A DNA stretch of 64,000 bases from Antedon mediterranea (lineage: Eukaryota; Echinodermata; Crinoidea; Comatulida; Antedonidae). The stretch lies in contig NC_092680.1 of the NCBI RefSeq assembly GCF_964355755.1, forward strand, positions 11,511,001 through 11,575,000. Direction: 5' to 3'. The notes below the pieces were generated by a model that searched no databases, was not told the DNA's origin, and saw nothing but the letters and a program-made list of their open reading frames with translations. Of this stretch, positions 11,461 to 23,200 are shown in pieces (the first letter of the stretch is position 1; every line of letters begins with the position of its first letter). A program made the position numbers and the translations under genes.

Positions 11461-13140
11461 AATCACAAAATGGTCTAAAACGTCTTCAAATGCGATTTGA
11501 AGCTATTCTGTACACTTTGATGTTTTGTGTGAAAAAGTTTTGTCAAAATGCTCAAAATGGTCTAAAACGTTTTTAAAACGATATTAAGCTTTTTTGTGCT
11601 CTTTGATGTTTTTGTGTAACCAAGTTTCATCGAAAATCACAAAATGGTCTAAAACGTCTCCAAATGCGATTTGAAGCTTTTCTAAGCACTTTGGTGTTTT
11701 TATGTTAACAAGTTTTTTCGAAAATCACAAAATGGTCTAAATCGTCTCCAAATGCGATTTGAAGCTCTTCTGTACACTTTGATGTTTTGTTTGAAAAAGT
11801 TTTGTCGAAATTCTCAAAATGGTCTAAAACGTTTTTAAATACGATATTAAGCTGTTTTGTGCACTTTGATGATTTGTGTGAAAAGTTTTAACGAAATGCT
11901 CAAAATGGTCTAAAACGGTTTCTAATGTGATTTTAAGCACTTTGATGTTTTTGTGTAACCAAGTTTTTTCGAAAATCACAAAATAGTCTAAAACGTCTCC
12001 AAATGCGATTTGAAGCTTTTCTAAGCACTTTGGTGTTTTTATGTTAACAAGTTTTTTCGAAAATCACAAAATGGTCGAAAACGTCTCAAAATGCGATTTG
12101 AGGATATTCTGAGCACTTTGGTGTTTTTTTGTTAAAAAGTTTTTTCGAAAATCACAAAATGGTCTAAAACGTCTCCAAATGCGATTTGAAGCTATTCTGT
12201 ACACTTTGATGTTTTGTGTGAAAAAGTTTTGTCGAAATGCTCAAAATGGTCTAAAACGTTTTTAAATACGATAATAAACTATTTTGTGATCTTTGATGTT
12301 TTTGTGTGAAAAGTTTTATCGAAATGCTCAAAATGGTCTAAAACGTTTTTAAAACGATATTAAGCTATTTTGTGCTCTTTGATGTTTTTGTGTAACCAAG
12401 TTTCATCGAAAATCACAAAATGGTCTAAAACGTCGCCAAATGCGATTTGAAGCTATTCTGTACACTTTGATGTTTTGTGTGAAAAAGTTTTGTCGAAATG
12501 CTCAAAATGGTCTAAAACGTTTTTAAAACGATATTAAGCTATTTTGTGCTCTTTGATGTTTTTGTGTAACCAAGTTTCATCGAAAATCACAAAATGGTCT
12601 AAAACGTCTCCAAATGCGATTTGAAGCTTTTCTAAGCACTTTGGTGTTTTTATGTTAACAAGTTTTTTCGAAAATCACAAAATGGTCTAAAACGTCTCCA
12701 AATGCGATTTGAAGCTCTTCTGTACACTTTGATGTTTTGTTTGAAAAAGTTTTGTCGAAATTTTCAAAATGGTCTAAAACGTTTTTAAATACGATATTAA
12801 GCTGTTTTGTGCACTTTGATGATTTGTGTGAAAAGTTTTAACGAAATGCTCAAAATGGTCTAAAACGGTTTCTAATGTGATTTTAAGCACTTTGATGTTT
12901 TTGTGTAACCAAGTTTTTTCGAAAATCACAAAATAGTCTAAAACGTCTCCAAATGCGATTTGAAGCTTTTCTAAGCACTTTGGTGTTTTTATGTTAACAA
13001 GTTTTTTCGAAAATCACAAAATGGTCTAAAACGTCTCCAAATGCGATTTGAGGATATTCTGAGCACTTTGGTGTTTTTTTGTTAAAAAGTTTTTTCGAAA
13101 ATCACAAAATGGTCTAAAATGTCTCCAAATGCGATTTGAA
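11461..13140. repeat. Right part of a 4.3-kb unit, upstream copy
   Basis: This stretch matches about 15.77-17.45 kb at an offset of about 4,310 bp. Shared variants are GGTCTAAATCG near 11,740 (also near 16,050) and ATGGTCGAAAACG at 12071 (also 16381). About 950 bp of this stretch are absent from the 34.7-46.5 kb copy: at 12,761 and beyond the offset to that copy is 33,791 instead of 34,741. The stretch therefore marks where the long-range copies differ in monomer number. Confidence 0.8.
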
Positions 13141-16100
13141 GCTATTCTGTACACTTTGATGTTTTATGTGAAAAAGTTTTGTCGAAATGCTCAAAATGGT
13201 CTAAAACGTTTTTAAATACGATATTAAGCTATTTTGTGATCTTTGATGTTTTTGTGTGAAAAGTTTTATCGAAATGCTCAAAATGGTCTAAAACGTTTTT
13301 AAAACGATATTAAGCTATTTTGTGCTCTTTGATGTTTTTGTGTAACCAAGTTTCATCGAAAATCACAAAATGGTCTAAAACGTCGCCAAATGCGATTTGA
13401 AGCTTTTCTAAGCACTTTGGTGTTTTTATGTTAACAAGTTTTTTCGAAAATCACGAAATGGTCTAAAATATCTCCAAATGCGATTTGAAGATATTCTGAG
13501 CTCTTTGGTGTTTTTATGTTAAAAAAGTTTTTTCGAAAATCACAAAATGGTCTAAAACGTCTCCAAACGCGATTTGAAGCTCTTCTGTACACTTTGATGT
13601 TTTGTGTGAAAAAGTTTTGTCGAAATTCTCAAAATGGTCTAAAACGTTTTTAAATACGATATTAAGCTGTTTTGTGCACTTTGATGATTTGTGTGAAAAG
13701 TTTTAACGAAATGCTCAAAATGGTCAAAAACGGTTTCTAATGTGATTTTAAGCACTTTGATGTTTTTGTGTAACCAAGTTTTTTCAAAAATCACAAAATG
13801 GTCTAAAACGTCTCCAAATGCGATTTGAAGCTTTTCTAAGCACTTTGGTGTTTTTATGTTAACAAGTTTTTTCGAAAATCACAAAATGGTCTAAAACGTC
13901 TCCAAATGCGATTTGAAGATATTCTGAGCACTTTGGTGTTTTTATGTTAAAAAGTTTTTTTGAAAATCACAAAATAGTCTAAAACGTCTTCAAATGCGAT
14001 TTGAAGCTATTCTGTACACTTTGATGTTTTGTGTGAAAAAGTTTTGTCGAAATGCTCAAAATGGTCTAAAACGTTTTTAAAACGATATTAAGCTATTTTG
14101 TGCTCTTTGATGTTTTTGTGTAACCAAGTTTCATCGAAAATCACAAAATGGTCTAAAACGTCTCAAAATGCGATTTGAAGCTTTTCTAAGCACTTTGGTG
14201 TTTTTATGTTAACAAGTTTTTTCGAAAATCACGAAATGGTCTAAAATGTCTCCAAATGCGATTTGAAGATATTCTGAGCACTTTGGTGTTTTTATGTTAA
14301 AAAGTTTTTTCGAAAATCACAAAATGGTCTAAAACGTCTCCAAATGCGATTTGAAGCTCTTCTGTACACTTTGATGTTTTGTGTGAAAAAGTTTTGTCGA
14401 AATGCTCAAAATGGTCTAAAACGTTTTTAAATACGATATTAAGCTGTTTTGTGCACTTTGATGATTTGTGTGAAAAGTTTTAACGAAATGCTCAAAATGG
14501 TCTAAAACGGTTTCTAATGTGATTTTAAGCACTTTGATGTTTTTGTGTAACCAAGTTTTTTCGAAAATCACAAAATAGTCTAAAACGTCTCCAAATGCGA
14601 TTTGAAGCTTTTCTAAGCACTTTGGTGTTTTTATGTTAACAAGTTTTTTCGAAAATCACGAAATGGTCTAAAATGTCTCCAAATGCGATTTGAAGATATT
14701 CTGAGCACTTTGGTGTTTTTATGTTAAAAAGTTTTTTCGAAAATCACAAAATGGTCTAAAACGTCTCCAAATGCGATTTGAAGCTCTTCTGTACACTTTG
14801 ATGTTTTGTGTGAAAAAGTTTTGTCGAAATGCTCAAAATGGTCTAAAACGTTTTTAAATACGATATTAAGCTATTTTGTGATCTTTGATGTTTTTGTGTG
14901 AAAAGTTTTATCGAAATGCTCAAAATGGTCTAAAACGGTTTCTATTGTGATTTTAAGCACTTTGATGATTTTGTGTAACCAAGTTTCATCGAAATGTACA
15001 AAATGGTCTAAAACGTCTCCAAATGCGATTTGAAGCTATTCTAAGTACTTTTGTGTTTTTATGTTAACAAGTTTTTTCGAAAATCACAAAATGGTCTAAA
15101 ACGTCTTCAAATGCGATTTGAAGCTATTCTGTACACTTTGATGTTTTGTGTGAAAAAGTTTTGTCAAAATGCTCAAAATGGTCTAAAACGTTTTTAAAAC
15201 GATATTAAGCTATTTTGTGCTCTTTGATGTTTTTGTGTAACCAAGTTTCATCGAAAATCACAAAATGATCTAAAACGTCTCCAAATGCGATTTGAAGCTT
15301 TTCTAAGCACTTTGGTGTTTTTATGTTAACAAGTTTTTTCGAAAATCACAAAATGGTCTAAAACGTCTCCAAATGCGATTTGAAGCTCTTCTGTACACTT
15401 TGATGTTTTGTTTGAAAAAGTTTTGTCGAAATTCTCAAAATGGTCTAAAACGTTTTTAAATACGATATTAAGCTGTTTTGTGCACTTTGATGATTTGTGT
15501 GAAAAGTTTTAACGAAATGCTCAAAATGTTCTAAAACGGTTTCTAATGTGATTTTAAGCACTTTGATGTTTTTGTGTAACCAAGTTTTATCGAAAATCAC
15601 AAAATAGTCTAAAACGTCTCCAAATGCGATTTGAAGCTTTTCTAAGCACTTTGGTGTTTTTATGTTAACAAGTTTTTTCGAAAATCACAAAATGGTCTAA
15701 AACGTCTCCAAATGCGATTTGAAGCTATTCTAAGTACTTTTGTGTTTTTATGTTAACAAGTTTTTTCGAAAATCACAAAATGGTCTAAAACGTCTTCAAA
15801 TGCGATTTGAAGCTATTCTGTACACTTTGATGTTTTGTGTGAAAAAGTTTTGTCAAAATGCTCAAAATGGTCTAAAACGTTTTTAAAACGATATTAAGCT
15901 ATTTTGTGCTCTTTGATGTTTTTGTGTAACCAAGTTTCATCGAAAATCACAAAATGGTCTAAAACGTCTCCAAATGCGATTTGAAGCTTTTCTAAGCACT
16001 TTGGTGTTTTTATGTTAACAAGTTTTTTCGAAAATCACAAAATGGTCTAAATCGTCTCCAAATGCGATTTGAAGCTCTTCTGTACACTTTGATGTTTTGT

Positions 16101-17450
16101 TTGAAAAAGTTTTGTCGAAATTCTCAAAATGGTCTAAAACGTTTTTAAATACGATATTAAGCTGTTTTGTGCACTTTGATGATTTGTGTGAAAAGTTTTA
16201 ACGAAATGCTCAAAATGGTCTAAAACGGTTTCTAATGTGATTTTAAGCACTTTGATGTTTTTGTGTAACCAAGTTTTTTCGAAAATCACAAAATAGTCTA
16301 AAACGTCTCCAAATGCGATTTGAAGCTTTTCTAAGCACTTTGGTGTTTTTATGTTAACAAGTTTTTTCGAAAATCACAAAATGGTCGAAAACGTCTCAAA
16401 ATGCGATTTGAGGATATTCTGAGCACTTTGGTGTTTTTTTGTTAAAAAGTTTTTTCGAAAATCACAAAATGGTCTAAAACGTCTCCAAATGCGATTTGAA
16501 GCTATTCTGTACACTTTGATGTTTTGTGTGAAAAAGTTTTGTCGAAATGCTCAAAATGGTCTAAAACGTTTTTAAATACGATAATAAGCTATTTTGTGAT
16601 CTTTGATGTTTTTGTGTGAAAAGTTTTATCGAAATGCTCAAAATGGTCTAAAACGTTTTTAAAACGATATTAAGCTATTTTGTGCTCTTTGATGTTTTTG
16701 TGTAACCAAGTTTCATCGAAAATCACAAAATGGTCTAAAACGTCGCCAAATGCGATTTGAAGCTATTCTGTACACTTTGATGTTTTGTGTGAAAAAGTTT
16801 TGTCGAAATGCTTAAAATGGTCTAAAACGTTTTTAAAACGATATTAAGCTATTTTGTGCTCTTTGATGTTTTTGTGTAACCAAGTTTCATCGAAAATCAC
16901 AAAATGGTCTAAAACGTCTCCAAATGCGATTTGAAGCTTTTCTAAGCACTTTGGTGTTTTTATGTTAACAAGTTTTTTCGAAAATCACAAAATGGTCTAA
17001 AACGTCTCCAAATGCGATTTGAAGCTCTTCTGTACACTTTGATGTTTTGTTTGAAAAAGTTTTGTCGAAATTTTCAAAATGGTCTAAAACGTTTTTAAAT
17101 ACGATATTAAGCTGTTTTGTGCACTTTGATGATTTGTGTGAAAAGTTTTAACGAAATGCTCAAAATGGTCTAAAACGGTTTCTAATGTGATTTTAAGCAC
17201 TTTGATGTTTTTGTGTAACCAAGTTTTTTCGAAAATCACAAAATAGTCTAAAACGTCTCCAAATGCGATTTGAAGCTTTTCTAAGCACTTTGGTGTTTTT
17301 ATGTTAACAAGTTTTTTCGAAAATCACAAAATGGTCTAAAACGTCTCCAAATGCGATTTGAGGATATTCTGAGCACTTTGGTGTTTTTTTGTTAAAAAGT
17401 TTTTTCGAAAATCACAAAATGGTCTAAAACGTCTCCAAATGCGATTTGAA
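13141..17450. repeat. 4.3-kb higher-order unit, copy 1
   Basis: The unit is about 4,309 bp, roughly 50 monomers. It begins at a type II tail followed by a type III with GTTTTATGTG, a marker found only at about 13,171, 26,149 and 30,451. Further markers inside are AATGATC (15264), GGTCGAAAACG (16381) and TGCTTAAAATGG (16811). The next full copies lie at 26.12-30.43 and 30.43-34.08 kb. Where the unit would restart, at 17.45 kb, the array instead jumps into the 12,977-bp duplication. Confidence 0.82.
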
Positions 17451-17457
17451 GCTATTC

Positions 17458-17474
17458 TGTACACGAAGTTTTGT
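17458..17474. other. Duplication junction with a 3-bp loss
   Basis: The sequence reads TGTACACGAAGTTTTG where every other type II to type III boundary has TGTACACTTTGAAG or TGTACACTTTGATG. Left of it the array matches the end of the 4.3-kb unit; right of it, from GAAG at 17465, it matches 4488 onward. This is the breakpoint expected between two tandem copies of 4488-17464, with TTT missing. No other type II to type III boundary I compared is shortened this way. Confidence 0.85.
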
Positions 17475-20260
17475 GTGAAAAAGTTTTGTCGAAATGCTCA
17501 AAATGGTCTAAAACGTTTTTAAAACGATATTAAGCTATTTTGTGCACTTTAATGATTTGTGTGAAAAGTTTTACGAAATGCTCAAAATGGTCTAAAACGG
17601 TTTCTAATGTGATTTTAAGCACTTTGATGTTTTTGTGTAACCAAGTTTTTTCGAAAATCACAAAATGGTCTAAAACGTCTCCAAATGCGATTTCAAGCTT
17701 TTCTAAGCACTTTGGTGTTTTTATGTTAACAAGTTTTTTCGAAAATCACAAAATGGTCTAAAACGTCTCCAAATGCGATTTGAAGCTTTTCTAAGCACTT
17801 TGGTGTTTTTATGTTAACAAGTTTTTTCGAAAATCTTGAAATGGTCTAAAATGTCTCCAAATGCGATTTGAAGCTATTCTGTACACTTTGATGTTTTGTG
17901 TGAAAAAGTTTTGTCGAAATGCTCAAAATGGTCTAAAACGTTTTTAAAACGATATTAAGCTATTTTGTGCACTTTAATGATTTGTGTGAAAAGTTTTACG
18001 AAATGCTCAAAATGGTCTAAAACGGTTTCTAATGTGATTTTAAGCACTTTGATGTTTTTGTGTAACCAAGTTTTTTCGAAAATCACAAAATGGTCTAAAA
18101 CGTCTCCAAATGCGATTTCAAGCTTTTCTAAGCACTTTGGTGTTTTTATGTTAACAAGTTTTTTCGAAAATCACAAAATGGTCTAAAACGTCTCCAAATG
18201 CGATTTGAGGATATTCTGAGCACTTTGGTGTTTTTATGTTAAAAAGTTTTTTCGAAAATCACAAATTGGTCTAAAACGTCTCCAAATGCGATTTGAAGCT
18301 ATTCTGTACACTTTGATGTTTTGTGTGAAAAAGTTTTGTCAAAATGCTCAAAATGGTCTAAAACGTTTTTAAAACGATATTAAGCTATTTTGTGCTCTTT
18401 GATGTTTTTGTGTAACCAAGTTTCATCGAAATCAACAAAATGGTCTAATACGTCTCCAAATGCGATTTGAAGTTTTTCCAAGCACTTTGCTGTTTTTATG
18501 TTAACAAGTTTTTTCGAAAATCACAAAATGGTCTAAAACGTCTTCAAATGCGATTTGAAGCTATTCTGTACACTTTGATGTTTTGTGTGAAAAAGTTTTG
18601 TCGAAATGCTCAAAATGGTCTAAAACGTTTTTAAATACGATATAAAGCTATTTTGTGATCTTTGATGTTTTTGTGTGAAAAGTTTTATCGAAATGCTCAA
18701 AATGGTCTAAAACGGTTTCTAATGCGATTTGAAGCTATTCTGTACCCTTTGAAGTTTTTTGTGAAAAAGTTTTCTCGAAATGCTCAAAATGGTCTAAAAA
18801 GTTTTTATATACCATATTAAGCTATTTTGTGCACTTTGATGTTTTTTGTGAAAAGTTTTATCGAAATGCTCAAAATGGTCTAAAACGGTTTCTATTGGGA
18901 TTTTAAGCACTTTGATGATTTTGTGTAACCAAGTTTCATCGAAATGTACAAAATGGTCTAAAACGTCTCCAAATGCGATTTGAAGCTATTCTAAGTACTT
19001 TTGTGTTTTTATGTTAACAAGTTTTTTCGAAAATCACAAAATGGTCTAAAACGTCTTCAAATGCGATTTGAAGCTATTCTGTACACTTTTATGTTTTGTG
19101 TGAAAAAGTTTTGTCGAAATTCTCAAAATGGTCTAAAACGTTTTTAAATACGATATTAAGCTGTTTTGTGCACTTTGATGATTTGTGTGAAAAGTTTTAA
19201 CGAAATGCTCAAAATGGTCAAAAACGGTTTCTAATGTGATTTTAAGCACTTTGATGTTTTTGTGTAACCAAGTTTTTTCAAAAATCACAAAATGGTCTAA
19301 AACGTCTCCAAATGCGATTTGAAGCTTTTCTAAGCACTTTGGTGTTTTTATGTTAACAAGTTTTTTCGAAAATCACAAAATGGTCTAAAACGTCTCCAAA
19401 TGCGATTTGAAGATATTCTGAGCACTTTGGTGTTTTTATGTTAAAAAGTTTTTTCGAAAATCACAAAATAGTCTAAAACGTCTCCAAATGCGATTTGAAG
19501 CTATTCTGTACACTTTGATGTTTTGTGTGAAAAAGTTTTGTCGAAATGCTCAAAATGGTCTAAAACGTTTTTAAAACGATATTAAGCTATTTTGTGCTCT
19601 TTGATGTTTTTGTGTAACCAAGTTTCATCGAAAATCACAAAATGGTCTAAAACGTCTCAAAATGCGATTTGAAGCTTTTCTAAGCACTTTGGTGTTTTTA
19701 TGTTAACAAGTTTTTTCGAAAATCACGAAATGGTTTAAAATATCTCCAAATGCGATTTGAAGATATTCTGAGCACTTTGGTGTTTTTATGTTAAAAAGTT
19801 TTTTCGAAAATCACAAAATGGTCTAAAACGTCTCCAAATGCGATTTGAAGCTCTTCTGTACACTTTGATGTTTTGTGTGAAAAAGTTTTGTCGAAATGCT
19901 CAAAATGGTCTAAAACGTTTTCAAATACGATATTAAGCTGTTTTGTGCACTTTGATGATTTGTGTGAAAAGTTTTAACGAAATCCTCAAAATGGTCTAAA
20001 ACGGTTTCTAATGTGATTTTAAGCACTTTGATGTTTTTGTGTAACCAAGTTTTATCGAAAATCACAAAATAGTCTAAAACGTCTCCAAATGCGATTTGAA
20101 GCTTTTCTAAGCACTTTGGTGTTTTTATGTTAACAAGTTTTTTCGAAAATCACAAAATGGTCTAAAACGTCTCCAAATGCGATTTGAGGATATTCTGAGC
20201 ACTTTGGTGTTTTTTTGTTAAAAAGTTTTTTCGAAAATCACAAAATGGTCTAAAACGTCT

Positions 20261-23200
20261 CCAAATGCGATTTTCCAAATGCGATTTGAAGCTATTCTGT
20301 ACACTTTGATGTTTTGTGAGAAAAAGTTTTTGTCGAAATGCTCAAAATGGTCTAAAAACATTTTTAAATACGATATTAAGCTATTTTGTGATCTTTGATG
20401 TTTTTGTGTGAAAAGTTTTATCGAAATGCTCAAAATGGTCTAAAACGGTTTCTATTGTGATTTTAAGCACTTTGATGATTTTGTGTAACCAAGTTTCATC
20501 GAAATGTACAAAATGGTCTAAAACGTCTCCAAATGCGATTTGAAGCTATTCTAAGTACTTTTGTGTTTTTATGTTAACAAGTTTTTCGAAAATCACAAAA
20601 AGGTCTAAAACGTCTTCAAATGCGATTTGAAGTCTATCTGTACACTTTGATGTTTTGTGTGAAAAAGTTTTGTCAAAATGCTCAAAATGGTCTAAAACGT
20701 TTTTAAAACGATATTAAGCTATTTTGTGCTCTTTGATGTTTTTGTGTAACCAAGTTTCATCGAAAATCACAACATGGTCTAAAACGTCTCCAAATGCGAT
20801 TTGAAGCTTTCTAAGCACTTTGGTGTTTTTATGTTAACAAGTTTTTTCGAAAATCACAAAATGGTCCTAAAACGTCTCCAAATGCGATTTGAAGCTCTTC
20901 TGTACACTTTGATGTTTTGTTTTGAAAAAGTTTTGTCGAAATCTCAAAATGGTCTAAAACGTTTTTTAAATTCGATATTAAGCTGTTTTGTGCACTTTGA
21001 TGATTTGTGTGAAAAGTTTTAACGAAATGCTCAAAATGGTCAAAAACGGTTTCTAAATGTGATTTTAAGCACTTTGATGTTTTGTGTAACCAAGTTTTTT
21101 CGAAAATCACTAAATGGTCTAAAACGTCTCCAAATGCGATTTGAGGATATTCTGAGCACTTTGGTGTTTTATGTTAAAAAGTTTTTTCGAAAATCACAAA
21201 ATGGTCTAAAACGTCTCAAAATGCGATTTGAAGCTAATCTGTACACTTTGATGTTTTGTGTGAAAAAGTTTTGTCGAAATGCTCAAAATGGTCTAAAACG
21301 TTTTTAAAACGATATTAAGCTATTTTGTGCTCTTTGATGTTTTTGTGTAACCAAGTTCATCGAAATCAACAAAATGGTCTAATACGTCTCCAAATGCGAT
21401 TTGAAGCTTTTCAAGCACTTTGCTGTTTTTATGTTAACAAGTTTTTTCGAAAATCACAAATGGTCTAAAACGTCTTCAAATGCGATTTGAAGCTATTCTG
21501 TAGACTTTGATGTTTGTGTGAAAAAGTTTTGTCGAAATGCTCAAAAATGGTCTAAAACGTTTTTAAATACGATATTAAGCTATTTTGTGATCTTTGATGT
21601 TTTTGTGTGAAAAGTTTTATCAAAATGCTCAAAGTGGTCTGAAACGGTTTCTAATGCGATTTGAAGCTATTCTGTACACTTTGAAGTTTTGTGTGAAAAA
21701 GTTTTCTCGAAATGCTCAAAATGGTCTAAAACGTTTTTATATACCATATTAAGCTATTTTGTCACTTTGATGTTTTTTGTGAAAAGTTTTATCGAAATGC
21801 TCAAAATGTCTAAAACGGTTTCTATTGGGATTTTAAGCACTTTGATGATTTTGTGTAACCAAGTTTCATCGAAATGTACAAAATGGTCTAAACGTCTCCA
21901 AATGCGATTTGAAGCTATTCTAAGTACTTTGTGTTTTTTATGTTAACAAGTTTTTTCGAAAATCACAAAATGGTCTAAAACGTCTTTCAAATGCGATTTG
22001 AAGCTATTCTGTACACTTTTATGTTTTGTGTGAAAAAGTTTTGTCGAAATTCTCAAAATGGTCTAAAACGTTTTTAAATACATATTAAGCTGTTTTGTGC
22101 ACTTTGATGATTTGTGTGAAAAGTTTTACGAAATGCTCAAAATGGTCAAAACGGTTTCTAATGTGATTTTAAGCACTTTGATGTTTTTGTGTAACCAAGT
22201 TTTTTTCAAAAATCACAAAAATGGTCTAAAACGTCTCCAAATGCGATTTGAAGCTTTCTAAGCACTTTGGTGTTTTTATGTTAACAAGTTTTTTCGAAAA
22301 TTACAAAATGGTCTAAAACGTCTCCAAATGCGATTTGAAGATATTCTGAGCACTTTGTGTTTTTATGTTAAAAAGTTTTTTCGAAAATCACAAAATAGTC
22401 TAAAACGTCTCCAAATGCGATTTTGAAGCTATTCTGTACACTTTGATGTTTTGTGTGAAAAAGTTTGTCGAAATGCTCAAAATGGTCTAAAACGTTTTAA
22501 AACGATATTAAGCTATTTTGTGCTCTTTGATGTTTTTTTGTAACCAAGTTTCATCGAAAATCACAAAATGGTCTAAAACGTCTCAAAATGCGATTTGAAG
22601 CTTTTCTAAGCACTTTGGTGTTTTTATGTTAACAAGTTTTTCGAAAATCACGAAATGGTCTAAAATGTCTCCAAAGCGATTTGAAGATATTCTGAGCACT
22701 TTGGTGTTTTTATGTTAAAAAGTTTTTTCGAAAATCACAAAATGGTCTAAAACGTCTCCAAATGCGATTTGAAGCTCTTCTGTACACTTTGATGTTTGTG
22801 TGAAAAGTTTTGTCGAAATGCTCAAAATGGTCTAAAACGTTTTCAATACGATATTAAGCTGTTTTGTGCACTTTGATGATTTGTGTGAAAAGTTTTAACG
22901 AAATGCTCAAAATGGTCTAAAACGGTTTCTAATGTGATTTTAAGCACTTTGGTGTTTTTATGTTAACAAGTTTTTTCGAAAATCACAAAATGGTCTAAAA
23001 CGTCCTCCAAATGCGATTTGAGATATTCTGAGCTCTTTGGTTGTTTTTTTGTTAAAAAGTTTTTTCGAAAATCACAAAATGGTCTAAAACGTCTCCAAAT
23101 GCGATTTGAAGCTATTCTGTACACTTTGATGTTTTGTGTGAAAAAGTTTTGTCGAAATGCTCAAAATGGTCTAAAACATTTTAAATACGATATTAAGCTA

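Larger units (their letters stand above)
1..11580. repeat. Long-range duplicated segment A, first copy
   Basis: This segment pairs with about 34,743-46,320 at an offset of 34,742 up to about base 500 and 34,741 beyond it. The step reflects one base lost near 35,226, where CCAAACGCG reads CCAAACTG. Shared private variants anchor the match: GAAAACCAC (near 475), GATATTATTAAG (near 1021), TATCTTAAC (1147), CTGTAATCTTTG (near 2491), AATCCTC (7004), CGTCTTTCAAATG (near 8999), CTTCAGTACAC (10741) and CTGTAGAC (near 11170). The left end lies outside the window. It is built of pentamers and tetramers; the first 19 monomers (1-1644) read as groups of 5, 5, 4 and 5. Confidence 0.9.
4488..17464. repeat. 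12,977-bp duplicated unit, copy 1
   Basis: This block and 17465-30441 align at an offset of 12,977 bp. Anchors: AATCCTC at 7004 and 19981; AATGATC at 15264 and 28241; TGCTTAAAATGG at 16811 and 29788; CGAAATTTTC near 17071 and 30048. The unit spans the 425-bp doublet, a stretch also found at 39-46 kb, and the 4.3-kb unit at its right end. It ends at GTACAC, immediately followed by the start of copy 2. It also overlaps segment A, so 4.5-11.6 kb exists in at least three near-identical copies in this window. Confidence 0.9.
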
